A stretch of DNA of 64,000 nt from Prolixibacteraceae bacterium. GTDB lineage: Bacteria > Bacteroidota > Bacteroidia > Bacteroidales > Prolixibacteraceae. The stretch spans positions 22,972 through 86,971 of the forward strand of contig DOAQ01000017.1 of the NCBI GenBank assembly GCA_003506435.1, read 5' to 3'. A program made the translations under genes and the position numbers. Numbering within the stretch: the first letter of the stretch is position 1; each line of letters opens with the position of its first letter. Under the pieces are notes generated by a model. The model had not been told where the DNA came from, did not search any database, and saw only the letters and a list, made by a program, of their open reading frames with translations. This document shows positions 1 through 10,249 of the stretch, piece by piece.

Positions 1-88
1 AAATTTCGGGGCAGGGTGACGCGAGTTGCGGATTTTAGGAATTTTAGAACAGCCTCTTCGTGAATTAATATGGATTTGTATCCGTTTT

Positions 89-1468
89 TTACAAACCAAA
101 CATTATAAAATAAACCGCTGCACCAGCCAAATAACCAATCAAGGCCAGCCACGATATTTTCTTCAGGTACCAGATAAAATCAATCTTTTCAAGTCCCATT
201 GCAGCAACACCGGCGGCTGAACCTATAATCAGCATGCTACCCCCGGTTCCGGCAGTATACGCCAGAAATTCCCAGAAGAGACCATCCTGTACAAAATTAT
301 TTAAATATGGATCGACACCCATTTCGGCAATCGGGTACATTCCCATGGCACCGGCAACCAACGGCACATTATCGACCACAGAAGAAAGCACTCCGATAGC
401 AATATCAATCAGAAAAATATTATGAAGTTTCTCATCGAGATATTGCGACAACAAGCTCAAATGCCCTGCCGACTGAAGTGCGGCAACTGCTGACAAAATC
501 CCAAGGAAAAACAATACGGTGGGTACATCAACACGACGTAGAATTTCAATAACTTTCAATTGTTTTTTAATGTTGGATGGTTTGTCTTTGTGCATGATTT
601 CGGAAATAACCCAGATTACTCCCAACGAAAGCAGCATCCCCATGAATGGAGGCAGGTGCGTAATCGTTTTGAATACCGGTACAAACAACAAACCGGAAAC
701 TCCAAGTACAAGCATCAGCAGGCGTTCCTTTGCCGTAGTTATTTCTTCCTCGTTTTCGCTCACAATGGGACGGGTAACATTGCCTTTCATGGTAAACGAC
801 AAAACAGCCAACGGAACAACCATACAAACCAGACTGGGTAAAAATACTCCTTCAATAATCTTCAACGTGGTCACTTGCCCGCCAATCCAAAGCATGATGG
901 TTGTTACATCGCCTATCGGCGACCAGGCGCCGCCGGCATTCGCAGCCAAAACAACCATGCTGGCAAAGAACCATCGGGTAGGCCGGTCGTCAATCAATTT
1001 CCGAAGCAATGCAACCATTACAATGGTGGTGGTCAGGTTATCGAGAAGAGCCGACATGAAAAATGTAAGAAAACTCACGACCCAAAGTAACTTTACTTTA
1101 TTGGTAGTTCTGATTCTATCGGTGATCACTTTAAATCCTTCGTGCTGATCAACTACTTCAACGATGGTCATTGCACCCAGCAGGAAGAAAAGGATTTCGC
1201 CGATTTCGCCAATATGATGAATAATTTCGGACTCGACAATGAATTCGCGGATTGCGTGAATGCCGTGGGCATCGGGATTCGCAGCGGTAAATTTGGCCCA
1301 GGCAGGGCTCAATCCCATTTGCAAAATCTCTTCAGCGCCAATAATATAAGCCACCCAGCACAAGGTTCCAATAATTAATGCCGAAGCAGCTTTGTCCACT
1401 TTCAGTGGGTGTTCCAGTGCAATGGCTAAATATCCAAGCACAAAAATAACTACCATTAAAATAAACAT
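89..1468 (-). CDS. nhaD: NhaD-type Na+/H+ antiporter
   Basis: This is a 459-residue polytopic inner-membrane protein with about 11-12 hydrophobic segments. It fits the NhaD branch of the ion transporter superfamily, which exchanges cytoplasmic Na+ (or Li+) for external protons. Visible family features are an ALLDNLTTT stretch at residues 140-148 and a second, similar VVDNVPLVAG stretch in the C-terminal half; such paired Asp-Asn segments form the ion path in this superfamily. Length is normal for NhaD. It starts at an ATG and directly begins with a membrane segment. It lies 92 bp beyond the end of the tamB-like gene on the same strand. A citrate or arsenite permease of the same fold is less likely. 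Confidence 0.9.
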   Translation of the reverse strand: MFILMVVIFVLGYLAIALEHPLKVDKAASALIIGTLCWVAYIIGAEEILQMGLSPAWAKFTAANPDAHGIHAIREFIVESEIIHHIGEIGEILFFLLGAMTIVEVVDQHEGFKVITDRIRTTNKVKLLWVVSFLTFFMSALLDNLTTTIVMVALLRKLIDDRPTRWFFASMVVLAANAGGAWSPIGDVTTIMLWIGGQVTTLKIIEGVFLPSLVCMVVPLAVLSFTMKGNVTRPIVSENEEEITTAKERLLMLVLGVSGLLFVPVFKTITHLPPFMGMLLSLGVIWVISEIMHKDKPSNIKKQLKVIEILRRVDVPTVLFFLGILSAVAALQSAGHLSLLSQYLDEKLHNIFLIDIAIGVLSSVVDNVPLVAGAMGMYPIAEMGVDPYLNNFVQDGLFWEFLAYTAGTGGSMLIIGSAAGVAAMGLEKIDFIWYLKKISWLALIGYLAGAAVYFIMFGL

Positions 1469-1560
1469 AGTGTATCGTTTTTTTGAAGTTTATGCCTTAA
1501 ATATAGGAATTATCAGAATTGATAAAAACTATTTTTCACCTCTCATGGCTTTAAAACATT

Positions 1561-4500
1561 TTATTTACCGGTCTTTTTCTCCTTGCTAAACAAACTTTTA
1601 ATCTTTGTCCAGAGCTCACTCAAGCTATCGTAATCCTCCCGGTACGACAAGCCGATCCCCTGCGTATACGGCGAAGTTTCGTAAATCAGATTGTTGTTTG
1701 AATGGTTGAATGCCTTGAATTGCAATTTTCCTGTCTTGTTCAGTTTTACGTTCAGGTCGAAATCGCCAACAATACTGCTGCTATTATTATTTGAAGTAGT
1801 TACCTGTGAAACATTGTTCCCAATGTTGCCGTTTATGGTTACCCGGTCGTTAAAAATCTGCGTGCTCAGGGCCAGTTCCACTTCATCGTCAGTGACCTGG
1901 TTACCGGGACGGTAATTAACACCAATGTCAAAATCATTACTGATTTTTGAAAGCCAGTTGCTCAACTGGTTTGAAAACAACTCGCTGGCAGTACTGCCTA
2001 CCACATTGGTATTCGATGCCTCGTAGCTGCCCCTCAAATACTCGGGGGTATAAAAACGGCCCAGGATAAGCAGAGAAAGAATCTGTTTGTTACGGTCTTC
2101 ATCGGTATTAAAAAACTGTTTTACTTCGTCTTTCACCCGGTCTTCCGAAGTAGGAAAATCAATATCGAAACCGATGGTCGGATTGTTTAGATTATCGGTC
2201 ATTGCAATTTTACAATTTACCGGAATCCTCTGGTTATAATCAATTTCCGTATCGGATGTAGGGAAAAGTTCTTTCAAAGAGGCTTTAAGACGATAAACTG
2301 CATTCAAATCGATTGTTGCATCGTACGGATCGCCATTCCATACAATGGTACCACCCCGTTCAATCTCAAACTTCTTGTTGATCACATTTTGAAGCGTGAA
2401 CAGGTAGTCGCCACGGCTCACGGTATAATCGCCGTACATTACGATATTGAAATCCTTGTCCACATCAATCTGCAGGTTTCCGTACCCATACGAGCGAATT
2501 ACATCGCCGATCTGTGAATTATAAATTAATTGTGCCTTGGCATCAGGAGTAACATCAATATCGAAATTCATATTGATACTCGATTCGTTATTAAAATTCT
2601 GACGTACCACTTTTTTGTCTTCCGGGAATTGCCGGTCGATAAAACTCAGGAAATCATATTCTTCGGCCTGTTCTTCGTAATTAAGAAGGATATTGAGTTC
2701 CGTTCCCCGCTCCGTACGTCCTGTGGCATCCAGATAAACAGTAAGGCCGAGGCCGGTTATGGCAAGGTTTCCACTGGCATACAATTTACCGTAAAAGCGT
2801 TCATTGTCTCCTGCATTGGTATTAATTGCAAGAATACGCGGCGTTGTAAACGTCAGGTCGTAAATCATGTTTTCAAAATTCTTATGCTTGATCGACCCGT
2901 CGAAAACCGCCGTGTTGCCATCCACATCTTTCACCTGGATACGGTCAAAAATAATTGAATCGCCTGCAACCCGCACCGTATCGCTAAATGTATAGGATGT
3001 TTGCAGATACGTTAAGGTGAGCCCGACATTTTTTCCATACAACCCGCCATCGAGAAGTATCTGCGAAGGGTCTCCGTGCAGGCGTACCTTACCAAACGCT
3101 TCACCCTTGAAATCGGAGAAACTGCCTTCCATAAATGGTTGCAATGCAGTAACCGACAAACCGTTGGCTTCAACATTAAAATCCAGCTTGCTGTCTATTG
3201 GAGAATAACTACCCCTGGCCAGCAAGATGTTGCGGTCATTCTTATTGATAGTCACTTCCGAATCGATTGCTTCAGCGATTCCATCCCATTTATTGACCAT
3301 ACTGACATCCCCGAACAAATGATTGCGCAAACCAAACCCGGCGATTTTCAGGTCCGATAAAAAATAAGCATTATCATAAAGATCAAAAATAGCAGCATCT
3401 CCGGATAAGACCCCTTCTATTTTAAGCGTTGTCTGAACCAGGTCGTTCAAATTCCGAAGATTGATATTTTCAAATTTCAAACTGAGTTGTTTGTCTTTAT
3501 TTTCCGAAATATACCCGTCGGCTTTAATTTTCTGATCTTTATTGAAAATACAAAGATCTCGGATTCTGATTTCCGTACTATCAACTAAAACTTTTGCTGC
3601 ATTGACATGCCAAAGTGAATCGGCAATATAAATTTTCGAAGGAAAGATATTGGATTCCAAATGAATCCCTTTTTCATCGCTTTTCAGAAGTTTTGTGGAA
3701 GCGCTCAACGATCCGCTGTATGTCCGTGCATGATAATTATTCCAGCTCACTTTGGTTTCAATCTGATCGTTTGTACCGGAACTGGCCATGGCCAGGTTAT
3801 AAATACTGAAATTTTCAGCCAGCTCGATCTCACCAAAACGATTTTTCATTTTTATTTCCTTATCCGCCGAAAAATCAAGCAACACATTTTTCAATACCGT
3901 CCCTCTGTATTGAATAGCGGGAATCGTGGCAATTATGCTAAACTGATTGGTTTCCGAGTTCATTTTCCCTTTGAATTCCGACGGTTCAATAAACAGACCG
4001 GGAGAAAAGACTTCCGTGACTTTTGAAAAGTCTTTCAATTTCCCTGAAAACTGAAAAATATTTTTCGACTGAGCGGCATCATATTCGAGCTTGGCCGATG
4101 GCAAAAAATGGGAAGCTATTTTCAGTACCGAGTTTTTCAGGTTATAAAATTTATAATCACCCTGAAAATCGACATCAAGGTAATCGGACCGCAATTGCAA
4201 TCTGTCGGCAATACTGTCGTTAAAGTTTTTCAGATCAAAGCTTTTCAGCTCAATAGACCCGTTCTCGTTCATGTACGAACCATCTTCGAGCCAGATAGCT
4301 CCTGCCATGTTATCGATATTGTCACCTGTAAAATTGGCCTTCAGCAGAAACGAGAGTTCTGAAAGATGGTATTTTTCATCCAGATTCAGGGCAATCAGGT
4401 TGGCTCGGTTCAAATCCATCACAAAGTCGAAAACAGGAACTTTCGGGTTGAAATCAAAAACACCGTCGAAATCGAAGTTCAGGTTTTCGTCAGCAACCGA

Positions 4501-5937
4501 CATGTGCCCGTCGAAACGTTTGCCTGAAATATTTCCTTTCAGTTCCATTTTGGTCAGTTCGTAATTATTCAGGTCAAGGCGTTCGATTCCGCCGTCAATA
4601 TCCGCTGTCAGAATATGGTTTTTCTTGTTGTATTTGCCACTGATTTCCCCGTTGTAAGTGAGTTTTCCAAGAATATCATTTTTGAAAAATTCCCCGACTT
4701 TAAAGTCAACCGTTTTCAAATGTCCGTCAAATTCAACTTCATCTGTTCCCGAAGGGTTGAAAGCAAGATCGGTATTTAAGCGGCCAAAATCCGATTTTAC
4801 AGTTCCGTAGGCCACAAAGTCGGCCACAAACCCGGTAAAACTTCCCTGGTATTCGATAATGCCCGCATCGTAGAGGATAGCCGGGAACCCGATAAATTTG
4901 CGGTTGGCAATATCCGGCAGCCTTAAATTGCCCAGATCACGAAAATGGGTTGTCGATCTTTTCAGGTCGAGATGAACAAAGGTATTTTCAATGGAAGGCA
5001 GACCGTTCATGTAAAAATCGCAGTTGATACTCGTGTAATCGCCATAATTGATCATCAGGTTTTTGGCTTTCAAATCGGCCAGCGAGCCGTAAACCCGTCC
5101 CGATACTTCCAGATTTGCGTCCATCCCGCGCAACGAGGGCACCAGTTGGGCAATATCCAGCATACTCACCACCGATTTATTCAAATAGACATCGAGTTTT
5201 AAACTACTGTAATCGCCTGTTTCACGCAATATACTTTTATCAATAAAAACATGTGCTTCCGACACTACCGAATGAGGCATGCTTGCATATAGATCGGTCA
5301 GTTTTAACTGATCGCCTGCCAACACAAACCGGGAATTAAATTCAGTGAGACTGAAATTCTTCCGGTCGCTTAAACTCAGCCTGTCAATACGAAAAAACGT
5401 AGAATCGTTATTCATATTGAAGTCGGAAATATCCAGAAAAATATCATACAGATTGAACTGTTTTTTATCAACGGCATATTGGTCAGTATACGAGAACGAA
5501 GCATCGTCGAGCGCAAAGTTCAAACAGCGGACATTCCACAACTGTCGGGCACTGTCGGGTACTGTGGTTGCTGTTGTATCGAACAAAAACCGGTAATTGG
5601 CAACTCTCGCCGAATCCATCGAAATCCAAATCCGCGAATCGTTTAGTTCCAGTTTTTTCAAAGCCAGGCTCCTGTTTCCTATACTGAACGAATCGATCTG
5701 AGCTACCAGCTTGCCAACCAGTATCATCGAATCTTTTTGCTGGTCCTTAATCAAAACCTCTTCCAGTATCACCTTGTTGAAGAAAGCTATATCGACCCCT
5801 TTCACTGAAATATCGGCACGAAACTGTTCCGACAAACGTTTGGTGACGATCTGCGCCAGGTACGTTTGAACGACACTGATTTGGATCATCATATAAAAAC
5901 TAAACAACAACACGACTATTGCTGTTATAACAATCAA
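1561..5937 (-). CDS. tamB: TamB-like translocation and assembly module protein (DUF490)
   Basis: This 1458-residue protein has one N-terminal membrane segment (about residues 1-20) followed by a very long beta-rich, low-cysteine region. The C-terminal part (about residues 1150-1400) resembles the TamB/DUF490 domain. Proteins of this family span the periplasm as a hydrophobic groove and take part in lipid transport or outer-membrane protein assembly. The size matches Bacteroidota TamB homologues. The only in-frame start at this position is TTG; the upstream frame continues with Lys/Ile-rich codons until a TAA but has no ATG, so the true start is uncertain. No TamA/BamA partner is in the window. 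It is divergent from tsaD. Confidence 0.85.
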   Translation of the reverse strand: MIVITAIVVLLFSFYMMIQISVVQTYLAQIVTKRLSEQFRADISVKGVDIAFFNKVILEEVLIKDQQKDSMILVGKLVAQIDSFSIGNRSLALKKLELNDSRIWISMDSARVANYRFLFDTTATTVPDSARQLWNVRCLNFALDDASFSYTDQYAVDKKQFNLYDIFLDISDFNMNNDSTFFRIDRLSLSDRKNFSLTEFNSRFVLAGDQLKLTDLYASMPHSVVSEAHVFIDKSILRETGDYSSLKLDVYLNKSVVSMLDIAQLVPSLRGMDANLEVSGRVYGSLADLKAKNLMINYGDYTSINCDFYMNGLPSIENTFVHLDLKRSTTHFRDLGNLRLPDIANRKFIGFPAILYDAGIIEYQGSFTGFVADFVAYGTVKSDFGRLNTDLAFNPSGTDEVEFDGHLKTVDFKVGEFFKNDILGKLTYNGEISGKYNKKNHILTADIDGGIERLDLNNYELTKMELKGNISGKRFDGHMSVADENLNFDFDGVFDFNPKVPVFDFVMDLNRANLIALNLDEKYHLSELSFLLKANFTGDNIDNMAGAIWLEDGSYMNENGSIELKSFDLKNFNDSIADRLQLRSDYLDVDFQGDYKFYNLKNSVLKIASHFLPSAKLEYDAAQSKNIFQFSGKLKDFSKVTEVFSPGLFIEPSEFKGKMNSETNQFSIIATIPAIQYRGTVLKNVLLDFSADKEIKMKNRFGEIELAENFSIYNLAMASSGTNDQIETKVSWNNYHARTYSGSLSASTKLLKSDEKGIHLESNIFPSKIYIADSLWHVNAAKVLVDSTEIRIRDLCIFNKDQKIKADGYISENKDKQLSLKFENINLRNLNDLVQTTLKIEGVLSGDAAIFDLYDNAYFLSDLKIAGFGLRNHLFGDVSMVNKWDGIAEAIDSEVTINKNDRNILLARGSYSPIDSKLDFNVEANGLSVTALQPFMEGSFSDFKGEAFGKVRLHGDPSQILLDGGLYGKNVGLTLTYLQTSYTFSDTVRVAGDSIIFDRIQVKDVDGNTAVFDGSIKHKNFENMIYDLTFTTPRILAINTNAGDNERFYGKLYASGNLAITGLGLTVYLDATGRTERGTELNILLNYEEQAEEYDFLSFIDRQFPEDKKVVRQNFNNESSINMNFDIDVTPDAKAQLIYNSQIGDVIRSYGYGNLQIDVDKDFNIVMYGDYTVSRGDYLFTLQNVINKKFEIERGGTIVWNGDPYDATIDLNAVYRLKASLKELFPTSDTEIDYNQRIPVNCKIAMTDNLNNPTIGFDIDFPTSEDRVKDEVKQFFNTDEDRNKQILSLLILGRFYTPEYLRGSYEASNTNVVGSTASELFSNQLSNWLSKISNDFDIGVNYRPGNQVTDDEVELALSTQIFNDRVTINGNIGNNVSQVTTSNNNSSSIVGDFDLNVKLNKTGKLQFKAFNHSNNNLIYETSPYTQGIGLSYREDYDSLSELWTKIKSLFSKEKKTGK

Positions 5938-6064
5938 GCCTATTTTGAGATATTTTTTGATATTTTTGAGCTTTTATTCAGAAAACAAAATAAAATAAAA
6001 TAGCTTACAAATCAAGCTGCCGGTATCATTTAAATTTGCCCCGGTCAATTAAAAGAAATATTGA

Positions 6065-7102
6065 ATGAATACTGAAAAAGACATTCTTATACTGGGTATC
6101 GAATCATCCTGCGACGACACCTCTGCCTCGGTAATTAAAAACGGGTATTTGCTGTCGAATAGTATTGCCGGACAAAAAGTTCACGAAGAATACGGAGGTG
6201 TTGTTCCTGAGCTGGCTTCGAGAGCGCATCAGCAAAATATTATCCCGGTGGTCGATATAGCCATTAAAAAAGCCGGAATCCAAAATTCTGATATCACAGC
6301 CGTTGCTTTTACACGAGGCCCGGGTTTGCTGGGTTCGCTGCTGGTTGGCACTTCCTTTGCCAAAGGTTTTTCACTGGCACAAAATATCCCGATGATGGAA
6401 GTAAACCATTTGCAGGCTCATGTTTTGGCCCACTTCATCCGTGAATACAACGAAGATTTCGATCCGCCGCGTTTTCCGTTTCTTTGTTTGCTGGTTTCGG
6501 GAGGTAATTCGCAAATCATCCTGGTAAAAGATTATCTCGACATGGAAGTGATCGGTCAAACGATTGACGACGCAGCAGGTGAAGCGTTTGACAAATGCGC
6601 CAAAGTGATGGGCCTTCCCTACCCCGGTGGCCCGTATGTCGACAAATATGCAAAAGAAGGAAATGCCGGTGCATTCAAATTTGCCAAACCGCGCATCGCC
6701 AATCTCGATTACAGTTTCAGCGGGCTGAAAACCAGTTTTCTGTATTTTCTGCGCGACAGGCTGAAAGAAAACGAAAATTTTATCGAAGAAAACATACCCG
6801 ATCTTTGTGCGTCGCTGCAAAAAACCATTATCGATATTTTGCTTGACAAACTGGTAAAAGCATCGAAGGAAACCGGAATAAAAGATATTGCCGTGGCTGG
6901 CGGCGTTTCAGCCAACTCGGGACTCCGGCAGGCATTGACCGACGAAGCCCGGCGCCGCAAGTGGAAACTGCACATCCCTAAATTTGCTTTTACCACCGAC
7001 AACGCAGCCATGATTGCCATTACCGGTTATTACAAATACCTGCGCGGAGAATTCGTCGGACAGGATGCAGTGCCGTTTGCACGGATGGATATCAGGGAGT
7101 GA
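6065..7102 (+). CDS. tsaD: tRNA N6-adenosine threonylcarbamoyltransferase TsaD
   Basis: TsaD transfers the threonylcarbamoyl group from TC-AMP to A37 of tRNAs that read ANN codons. The 345-residue length and the whole sequence fit the family. Visible features are the N-terminal GIESSCDDTS nucleotide-binding strand (11-20), the metal ligands His115 and His119 in HLQAHVLAH, the GGxSANSGLR loop and the TTDNAAMIA C-terminal metal-binding segment. The ATG start follows an AT-rich leader with a TAAATTTG at 6031-6038, which may be the -7 element. It is divergently oriented from the tamB-like gene. Confidence 0.97.
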   Translation: MNTEKDILILGIESSCDDTSASVIKNGYLLSNSIAGQKVHEEYGGVVPELASRAHQQNIIPVVDIAIKKAGIQNSDITAVAFTRGPGLLGSLLVGTSFAKGFSLAQNIPMMEVNHLQAHVLAHFIREYNEDFDPPRFPFLCLLVSGGNSQIILVKDYLDMEVIGQTIDDAAGEAFDKCAKVMGLPYPGGPYVDKYAKEGNAGAFKFAKPRIANLDYSFSGLKTSFLYFLRDRLKENENFIEENIPDLCASLQKTIIDILLDKLVKASKETGIKDIAVAGGVSANSGLRQALTDEARRRKWKLHIPKFAFTTDNAAMIAITGYYKYLRGEFVGQDAVPFARMDIRE

Positions 7103-7267
7103 GAAGGATTATTGGGAGAATTGTTGAATTGCTAAATTGTTGAATTGTTGAATTGTTATCAAAAGAATGAATGATACCTGATACCCGATTTTTCATTGTG
7201 CTACCTTGTATCCTTTGTGGTTAATGGTTATTGACAGCTCTGAAACTTGGAATTTGAAACTTGAAAC
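7103..7267. repeat. simple repeats between tsaD and the CobW gene
   Basis: The gap holds a run of near-identical 9-nt units (GAATTGTTG with variants such as CTAAATTG) at about 7120-7160. Just before the next gene there is a run of 8-nt TTGAAACT-like units at about 7248-7270. The second run abuts, and may supply, the TTG start of the next gene. The same 9-nt unit recurs at 34603-34649, and an inverse-complement relative of the 8-nt unit occurs at about 9157-9180. Confidence 0.6.
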
Positions 7268-8245
7268 TTGAAATCTCTGCGTAAAATACCTGTTCTGATC
7301 GTGACCGGCTTTCTGGGGGCCGGAAAGACTACGTTTATTAATCATATCATCAAGTTGCACCACCACCTGAAACTCGCACTGATTGAAAACGAGTTCGGGG
7401 AAGTTTCGGTTGATTCGCAACTGGTAACCGGCATTAACGGCAACCAGATTTTTGAACTGAGCAACGGCTGCATCTGCTGCACCATTACCAACGAGTTTTC
7501 GCTGGCGCTGACAGGACTGTCAGAACAACTTCCCGACATCGATTTTTTACTGATTGAAACAACCGGGGTAGCCGATCTTTCGCAGGTAATCCGCCCGTTT
7601 TATGCCGACAATGAACTAACGAAACGTTTCCTGCTGACAGGCGCCGTCTGTATTGTTGATGCCGTAAATTTCGGGCAGATGATCAATCTTCCGCCACAGC
7701 AAATGCAACTTATACACAGCGATTATATCCTGATCAATAAAGCGGAGGACGTTTCTTCGGAAACAATTGCTGAAATTTCAAAAAGCATCAGCGCATATAA
7801 TTCTTCAGCAAAAACAGAGATCACCAATTTCGCACACACCGAAAACTTCCGACTGGAAACAGCAGGTTCCGATATTCAGGAAAAAATGGAAAAAAAACTG
7901 GCAGCCCCGGTTCTGTTCCGGATCGTTGAATCGCCGCGTTTCACCACATTCACACACCGGTTTCCCGGTTTTATCGATCTCCAAAAATTTCAATACTGGT
8001 TCGATTATTTCGCAGCCATCAACCAAACCGACATTTTCCGGATCAAAGGCGTTTTATTTCCAAAAGGGGAAACGACAAAAACCATTGTTCAATCGGTTGG
8101 AGGTGCAACAAGCTACATCGAAGGTTCCTTTATTTTTCCTTCCGAAGAAATAATGAATACACTTGTTTTTATTGGCCGATCGGTTGATTTCGAGCGGATT
8201 GTTTACGAACTGGAAGATTATTTATCCGAGGATGAAAATCCATAA
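7268..8245 (+). CDS. CobW/YjiA-family metal-chaperone GTPase
   Basis: This is a 325-residue G3E-family P-loop GTPase. The N-terminus has the Walker A loop GFLGAGKTT (14-22) and the metal-binding GCICC motif (about 67-71). A Walker-B-like ETTGVAD and an NKAED recognition motif follow, and the C-terminal half is a typical CobW_C domain ending with GRSVDFERI. Members load Zn or other metals, or cobalt for cobalamin, into client proteins; the client here cannot be told. The start is TTG inside a simple-repeat tract, the only start that leaves the strand before the P-loop intact. It converges on the AEC transporter and overlaps its 3' end by 24 bp. Confidence 0.88.
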   Translation: MKSLRKIPVLIVTGFLGAGKTTFINHIIKLHHHLKLALIENEFGEVSVDSQLVTGINGNQIFELSNGCICCTITNEFSLALTGLSEQLPDIDFLLIETTGVADLSQVIRPFYADNELTKRFLLTGAVCIVDAVNFGQMINLPPQQMQLIHSDYILINKAEDVSSETIAEISKSISAYNSSAKTEITNFAHTENFRLETAGSDIQEKMEKKLAAPVLFRIVESPRFTTFTHRFPGFIDLQKFQYWFDYFAAINQTDIFRIKGVLFPKGETTKTIVQSVGGATSYIEGSFIFPSEEIMNTLVFIGRSVDFERIVYELEDYLSEDENP

Positions 8246-9148
8246 CGGAAGGCTCAGCATTGCCAGAATTGTACTCATCATCACCAACTTTGAAGCAAAA
8301 CCGGTATCAAGTCCGTATTTGGCTGACAAAACATACGGGGTCAACCCCATGGGCATGGCTGCTTCGAGAACCCATGAGCGATAATGGACCGCATCAAAAA
8401 AACAGGCAACAACCAGGTAAAACATCAGCGGAAGAATAAATAATATCAAAACGGAGAACCCTGCTGTGGGTATCCAGTCCCGGAGTTTCCCGATCGGCTG
8501 GGTGCCAAGAAAAATACCGATGGAAAACAATACCACTGCGGTAACCGAACCAGCAAAAAAGTCAACGGTTTTCATCAAAACTACCGGTATTTCTATCTTC
8601 AGTAACGAAACAACGATTCCAAAGAACACCGACAAAAGCAAAGGGTTCAATGCAAACGATTTCAGTTGTTCAGACCATCCCTGCCGGTTATCGCCATACT
8701 TTTCGACCAGAACAATACAAAGAGTGAAAAGCCAAAAGAGATAGACAGCAGAAATCATTGTCACCTCTGGCAAAATTCCATCGCCATAGGTATTTTGGAG
8801 AACAGGTATCCCGAGATACGATACATTACCGTATGCCAGTACTAAAAATAAAGTCCGCTTGATCTGTACATTCAGTTTAAAAATGGCGGATATGGGAAAA
8901 GCCAGAAAAACAGCAACGATAATGTATGCAGAATTAAAAAGAATGAGGTTACCAAACTCGTTGAAATCGATTTTTGTTTTCGCCAGCGCTGAAAAGATCA
9001 ATGCGGGAAAGCCGATCCACAAGGCATAGTCGTTTAAAATTTTTACCCAGTTTCCGTCAACCGATTTATGCCTGCTGAAAAGCGCCCCGGCCAATATGGC
9101 CAGAAAAAGCGGCAGGATGGTTTTAAAAGCTAAAAACAATGATTCCAT
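8222..9148 (-). CDS. AEC-family transporter (auxin efflux carrier fold)
   Basis: This 308-residue membrane protein has about ten hydrophobic segments in two halves, with a start like that of bacterial AEC permeases (MESLFLAFKTILPLFLAI). Family members export or import organic anions such as malate or malonate, but the substrate cannot be inferred here. The ATG at 9148 is preferred over upstream codons because it places the first membrane segment directly at the N-terminus. The upstream part would read through a tract of TTCCAAAT-like simple repeats. Its 3' end overlaps the convergent CobW gene by 24 bp. Confidence 0.85.
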   Translation of the reverse strand: MESLFLAFKTILPLFLAILAGALFSRHKSVDGNWVKILNDYALWIGFPALIFSALAKTKIDFNEFGNLILFNSAYIIVAVFLAFPISAIFKLNVQIKRTLFLVLAYGNVSYLGIPVLQNTYGDGILPEVTMISAVYLFWLFTLCIVLVEKYGDNRQGWSEQLKSFALNPLLLSVFFGIVVSLLKIEIPVVLMKTVDFFAGSVTAVVLFSIGIFLGTQPIGKLRDWIPTAGFSVLILFILPLMFYLVVACFFDAVHYRSWVLEAAMPMGLTPYVLSAKYGLDTGFASKLVMMSTILAMLSLPLWIFILG

Positions 9149-9264
9149 GAAATATACAAGTTCCAAATTCCAAATTCCAAAAGAACAGCCATTAACCACA
9201 AAATAAAACAACGAAAAACCGGGTATCATCCTTCCTTTTGACAGCAATTCAACAATTCCGCATT

Positions 9265-9849
9265 TTATTCCAAATACGGTCTCACATCAATCAATGACAT
9301 TCCGGCTTTCCGGGCTGCCTGCATACCCAGTTCCCCATCTTCGAAAACCACACAATCTTCAGGCGAAACATTCATTAATTGAGCGCACTTCAGAAATGTA
9401 TCGGGATTCGGTTTATGACGGTCCACATCATCGGCAGTAACAATTACATCGAAATATCCTTTTAACTGAAGGGTTTCGAGTTGCAATTCGGTGCTTCTCC
9501 GGCTAGCCCCTGTTCCTACAGCCATCGGCAGTATTTTGTGATATTTTTTCACCACCTCAACCACCGCGGCAATTGGTTTAACCTTATGTGCGTCTTCCCA
9601 AAAGTAGGATTGTTTCTTGTTAACAATCTCCTGTGCATCAACATTCAGCCGCTGCTCTTCTTTTATCCGTTCAGCAAAACTGATAGTTGCCATCCCGGTC
9701 ATTTCAGCCACAATTCGTTCATCGAAGGTACAGCCCATTTCATTGCATAGTCTGTGCCATGTGGCAATATGTACAGGAAGCGAATCAGAAAGTGTTCCGT
9801 CTAAATCGAAAATTAAGGCCTTTGCTTTTGGGTCAATGCTTATTTTCAT
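9265..9849 (-). CDS. HAD-superfamily hydrolase, beta-phosphoglucomutase-like
   Basis: This 194-residue haloacid-dehalogenase phosphatase/phosphomutase has motif I IFDLDGTLSDS near residues 13-23, a small alpha-helical cap, a motif II GTGASRR, and motif III/IV in DRHKPNPDTF and CVVFEDGELG. The cap position places it with beta-phosphoglucomutase and fructose-1-phosphatase (YqaB-like) enzymes, so a sugar-phosphate substrate is likely. A strict mutase assignment is not supported. It lies 116 bp upstream of the AEC gene on the same strand and starts at a clear ATG. Confidence 0.88.
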   Translation of the reverse strand: MKISIDPKAKALIFDLDGTLSDSLPVHIATWHRLCNEMGCTFDERIVAEMTGMATISFAERIKEEQRLNVDAQEIVNKKQSYFWEDAHKVKPIAAVVEVVKKYHKILPMAVGTGASRRSTELQLETLQLKGYFDVIVTADDVDRHKPNPDTFLKCAQLMNVSPEDCVVFEDGELGMQAARKAGMSLIDVRPYLE

Positions 9850-10249
9850 CCCGAAGTAATTTATAATCCATCAAAAATAGAAAGTATTTTAAACGACAGC
9901 GGCATGGATAACCGATTATGGAAGCAGGCAATTGATTATTAAACTTCTGTTAACCTAATTCGATTTTCAACCAGTCGTTTTGACTGGTCAAAAACTCCTG
10001 AAAACCACAATAGGCACATAGGGCACATAGATGTTTCGGGTTGAAACAATTGGCAGTTAAATCAGACAATTAGAAAATATATTTGGCGATAGTAAAAAAG
10101 TATTTTTTCGCGGAATAGTTCTATATTTGAAATGTCATTTAACCAACAACATTTGAATATGGGAAATTTTCTCCTATACGATATTTTTATTCAGCCCAAT
10201 TTTCTCTGTGTCATTTCATTTATGTGCAAATCATTCTAATTATAAACAC
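9850..10249. other. 400-bp intergenic region upstream of the beta-galactosidase
   Basis: This is AT-rich non-coding sequence. It contains the two divergent leaders, an ACCACAATAGGCACATAGG tract of the kind often scattered between Bacteroidota genes (about 10004-10026), and a candidate promoter at 10122-10129. I see no RNA gene or ORF. Confidence 0.5.
10100..10129 (+). promoter_or_regulatory. candidate Bacteroidota promoter for the GH2 gene
   Basis: TATATTTG at 10122-10129 matches the Bacteroidota -7 consensus TAnnTTTG. An AT-rich TATTTTTTC tract lies about 20 nt upstream in place of a clear TTTG -33 box. It is about 120 nt before the ATG at 10250. No experimental support. Confidence 0.35.

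Noticed and set aside
519..1148. 209-codon plus-strand ORF inside nhaD
   Set aside because: It is antisense to nhaD, which is well supported by its membrane segments and conserved motifs.
7120..7160. CRISPR-like repeat array in the tsaD gap
   Set aside because: The units are 9 nt with no spacers; it is a simple tandem repeat.
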